Shown piece after piece: positions 4,509 through 5,920 of a stretch of DNA of 5,920 bases; within the stretch, counting starts at the first letter, position 1; the number at the start of each line of letters is the position of its first letter. The notes beneath the pieces were generated by a model. The model saw nothing but the letters and a program-made list of their open reading frames with translations. It searched no databases and was not told the origin of the DNA. The stretch is from JBEVEP01 sp040512755. GTDB lineage: Bacteria > Pseudomonadota > Alphaproteobacteria > Rhizobiales > Rhizobiaceae. The stretch is taken from positions 1-5,920 of the forward strand of contig JBEVEP010000126.1 of the NCBI GenBank assembly GCA_040512755.1. Reading direction: 5' to 3'. The translations under genes and the position numbers were made by a program.

Positions 4509-5339
4509 TCACGCCTTGGCCACCCGATCGAAAGCCATCAGCTTCTCGAGCAATACTGGCATATCCTTGAAAGGAACCATATTGGGCCCGTCGGATGGTG
4601 CGTTGTCCGGATCCTGATGCGTCTCGATAAAGACCCCCGCCACGCCAACCGCTACAGCCGCGCGGGCCAGCGTTTCGACGAAGCGGCGGTCGCCGCCAGT
4701 CGAACCGCCCTGCCCGCCCGGCTGCTGCACCGAGTGGGTCGCGTCGAAGATCACTGGCGCGCCGATCTCGGCCATGATCGGCAAAGAGCGCATGTCGGAG
4801 ACGAGCGTGTTATAGCCGAAGGACGCGCCCCGCTCCGTAACCAGCACGTTCGGGTTGCCTGAGCCGGTCACTTTCGCGACGACATTCTTCATGTCCCACG
4901 GCGCGAGGAATTGACCCTTCTTGACATTGACCACTTTGCCCGTGCGAGCGGCGGCGGCCAGAAGATCGGTCTGCCGCGACAGGAAGGCGGGGATTTGAAG
5001 GATGTCCACGACATCGGCAACGATGCCGCACTGCTCCTCGGTATGGACATCGGTCAGCACCGGCAGACCGAACTCCTTGCGAATATCTGCGAACACCGGC
5101 AACGCGGCCTCAAGTCCGGCGCCGCGTTTGCCGCCGAGCGAGGTCCGGTTCGCCTTATCGTAGCTCGTCTTGTAGACGAGCCCGATGCCCAGCTTCGACG
5201 CGATCTCCTTGAGCGCACCTGCCATGTCGAAGGCGTGCTGGCGCGATTCCAGCTGACACGGACCGGCAATAAGGGAGAGCGGCGCATCATTGGCAAAGAC
5301 GACATTGCCTGCCGTGACCACGTGATTTGGCTTGGTCAT
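4509..5339 (-). CDS. kdsA: 3-deoxy-D-manno-octulosonate-8-phosphate synthase (KDO-8-phosphate synthase)
   Basis: A 276-residue enzyme of normal length that condenses phosphoenolpyruvate with arabinose-5-phosphate to give Kdo-8-phosphate, the committed step to the Kdo of LPS core, in the cytoplasm. Recognisable segments are IAGPCQLES (24-32), KTSYDKANRTS (57-67), DVVDILQIPAFLSRQTDLL (109-127), NVKKGQF (138-144), FDATHSVQQPGG (198-209) and FIETHQDPDNAPSDGP (237-252). C28, H202, E239 and D250 occupy the four metal-ligand positions, with the same spacing as in the metal-dependent Aquifex enzyme, whereas the E. coli enzyme has Asn in place of the Cys. This is therefore a metal-dependent (class II) member. 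The ATG overlaps the stop of the upstream VOC gene as ATGA, and GAGGAC lies 6 nt before it, implying translational coupling. No clear terminator follows. Confidence 0.97.
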   Translation of the reverse strand: MTKPNHVVTAGNVVFANDAPLSLIAGPCQLESRQHAFDMAGALKEIASKLGIGLVYKTSYDKANRTSLGGKRGAGLEAALPVFADIRKEFGLPVLTDVHTEEQCGIVADVVDILQIPAFLSRQTDLLAAAARTGKVVNVKKGQFLAPWDMKNVVAKVTGSGNPNVLVTERGASFGYNTLVSDMRSLPIMAEIGAPVIFDATHSVQQPGGQGGSTGGDRRFVETLARAAVAVGVAGVFIETHQDPDNAPSDGPNMVPFKDMPVLLEKLMAFDRVAKA

Positions 5340-5920
5340 TTCGCGTCCTCGAAAACAAAGATTGCGCCCTGGCCCGGCGCCGCCGGCACCACAATGCGCT
5401 GGTCGCGCCTCTCGTAGGCGATCGCGCCGTGCTTGAGAAGCCTTTCCACGACGGTGAGCTCGGTGACAGCAAAAACGACAGCGCTTGCTCGAAGGCCATT
5501 CCCGGCCTCTTCGAGGCCGAACCGTGCATGAAAAGCCGAAGGATCGAGGACGGAGATCGTTCCGTTTCGGGCCTTAATCTCGAAGCAGGCATAGCTTGCC
5601 AGAACTTCATCTGTGCTGGCAACCTGCGCAAGCAAGGATTTGAACAGAAGAGGATTTTCTGCGGTGAGCACAACCTCTTTGATCCCTGAAACGCCATTTG
5701 GGTGGCGTTCCAGTGCGCTCCGGTCAACCTCCGGCGCATTCAACCGTTGGCATGTGAAGAAGAACACGTCCTGTTGCGCCTGATCGGACGCGAACGCCAG
5801 TTTGAATTTCGCTACGTCCGATTTGCCGGCTGCATCGACGAAAGGCCGCGAAAATTCCAGCATGGCGCCGGCGGAGATGCCGTTGTGCTGGAAACGCCGG
5901 TGGTCGGCAGCCGCGTCAGC
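5336..5920 (-). CDS. VOC family / glyoxalase-like domain protein (partial, 5' end outside window)
   Basis: The last 194 residues of a protein that is open to the right edge; the internal Met at 5863 is not the start, because the frame continues upstream as ADHRRFQHNGISAGAM. The segments AMLEFSRPF, DVFFFTCQRLNAPEVDRSALERH and the ending RIVVPAAPGQGAIFVFE closely resemble rhizobial proteins annotated as glyoxalase-like (VOC superfamily), recalled from memory, which are usually about 290 residues long. VOC proteins are metal-dependent enzymes or binding proteins built from paired beta-alpha-beta-beta-beta modules. No complete metal-ligand set can be checked because the N-terminal module is missing, so no substrate is assigned. 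Its stop overlaps the kdsA start by 4 nt, so both are made from one mRNA, yet nothing links it clearly to Kdo synthesis. Confidence 0.78.
   Translation of the reverse strand, partial: ADAAADHRRFQHNGISAGAMLEFSRPFVDAAGKSDVAKFKLAFASDQAQQDVFFFTCQRLNAPEVDRSALERHPNGVSGIKEVVLTAENPLLFKSLLAQVASTDEVLASYACFEIKARNGTISVLDPSAFHARFGLEEAGNGLRASAVVFAVTELTVVERLLKHGAIAYERRDQRIVVPAAPGQGAIFVFEDAK

Noticed and set aside
1..5920. Mobile elements, CRISPR arrays, tRNA or rRNA genes
   Set aside because: No transposase or integrase frames, no regularly spaced repeats and no tRNA-like cloverleaf were seen; all longer stretches are housekeeping genes.

Overview
The window is an ordinary chromosomal segment of an alphaproteobacterium, most likely of the order Rhizobiales (Hyphomicrobiales). 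The grounds are GC-rich coding sequence, a lipoyl domain at the start of the gene after pdhA (typical of alphaproteobacterial E1 beta), the eno / FtsB-type / pdhA order, and protein sequences that resemble rhizobial ones from memory. The genus cannot be fixed by reading alone. There is no mobile element, CRISPR array, tRNA or rRNA.

All recognised genes but one lie on the minus strand. In the direction of transcription, right to left, they are: the 3' part of a VOC/glyoxalase-like gene (running off the right edge); kdsA, overlapping it by 4 nt; a dodecin gene; a PRC-barrel gene; a candidate 45-codon lipoprotein gene on the plus strand (3550-3687), convergent with the PRC-barrel gene; eno (enolase); an FtsB/DivIC-type division gene; pdhA; and the first 86 codons of pdhB (running off the left edge). 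Every gap between genes is under 250 nt and most hold visible signals: a strong eno terminator, a bidirectional terminator between the lipoprotein and PRC-barrel genes, a probable ftsB terminator running into the pdhA -35, and several candidate promoters and hairpins near ribosome binding sites.

The genes join central carbon metabolism (enolase makes phosphoenolpyruvate, PDH consumes pyruvate), the envelope (KdsA uses phosphoenolpyruvate to make Kdo-8-phosphate for LPS) and division (FtsB type). kdsA, eno and ftsB also cluster in some gammaproteobacteria such as Pseudomonas, so this looks like an old neighbourhood. Here dodecin, the PRC-barrel gene and the small lipoprotein candidate sit between kdsA and eno. 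The PRC-barrel gene has upstream a GGAAC-N18-TT motif like that of the rhizobial general-stress sigma factor (RpoE2/EcfG).

I see no clearly new multi-gene system. The points most worth a second look are the tiny lipoprotein gene, the ftsB ribosome binding site displayed in a hairpin loop just before the start codon, the alternative pairings in the pdhA leader, and the stress-type promoter of the PRC-barrel gene.
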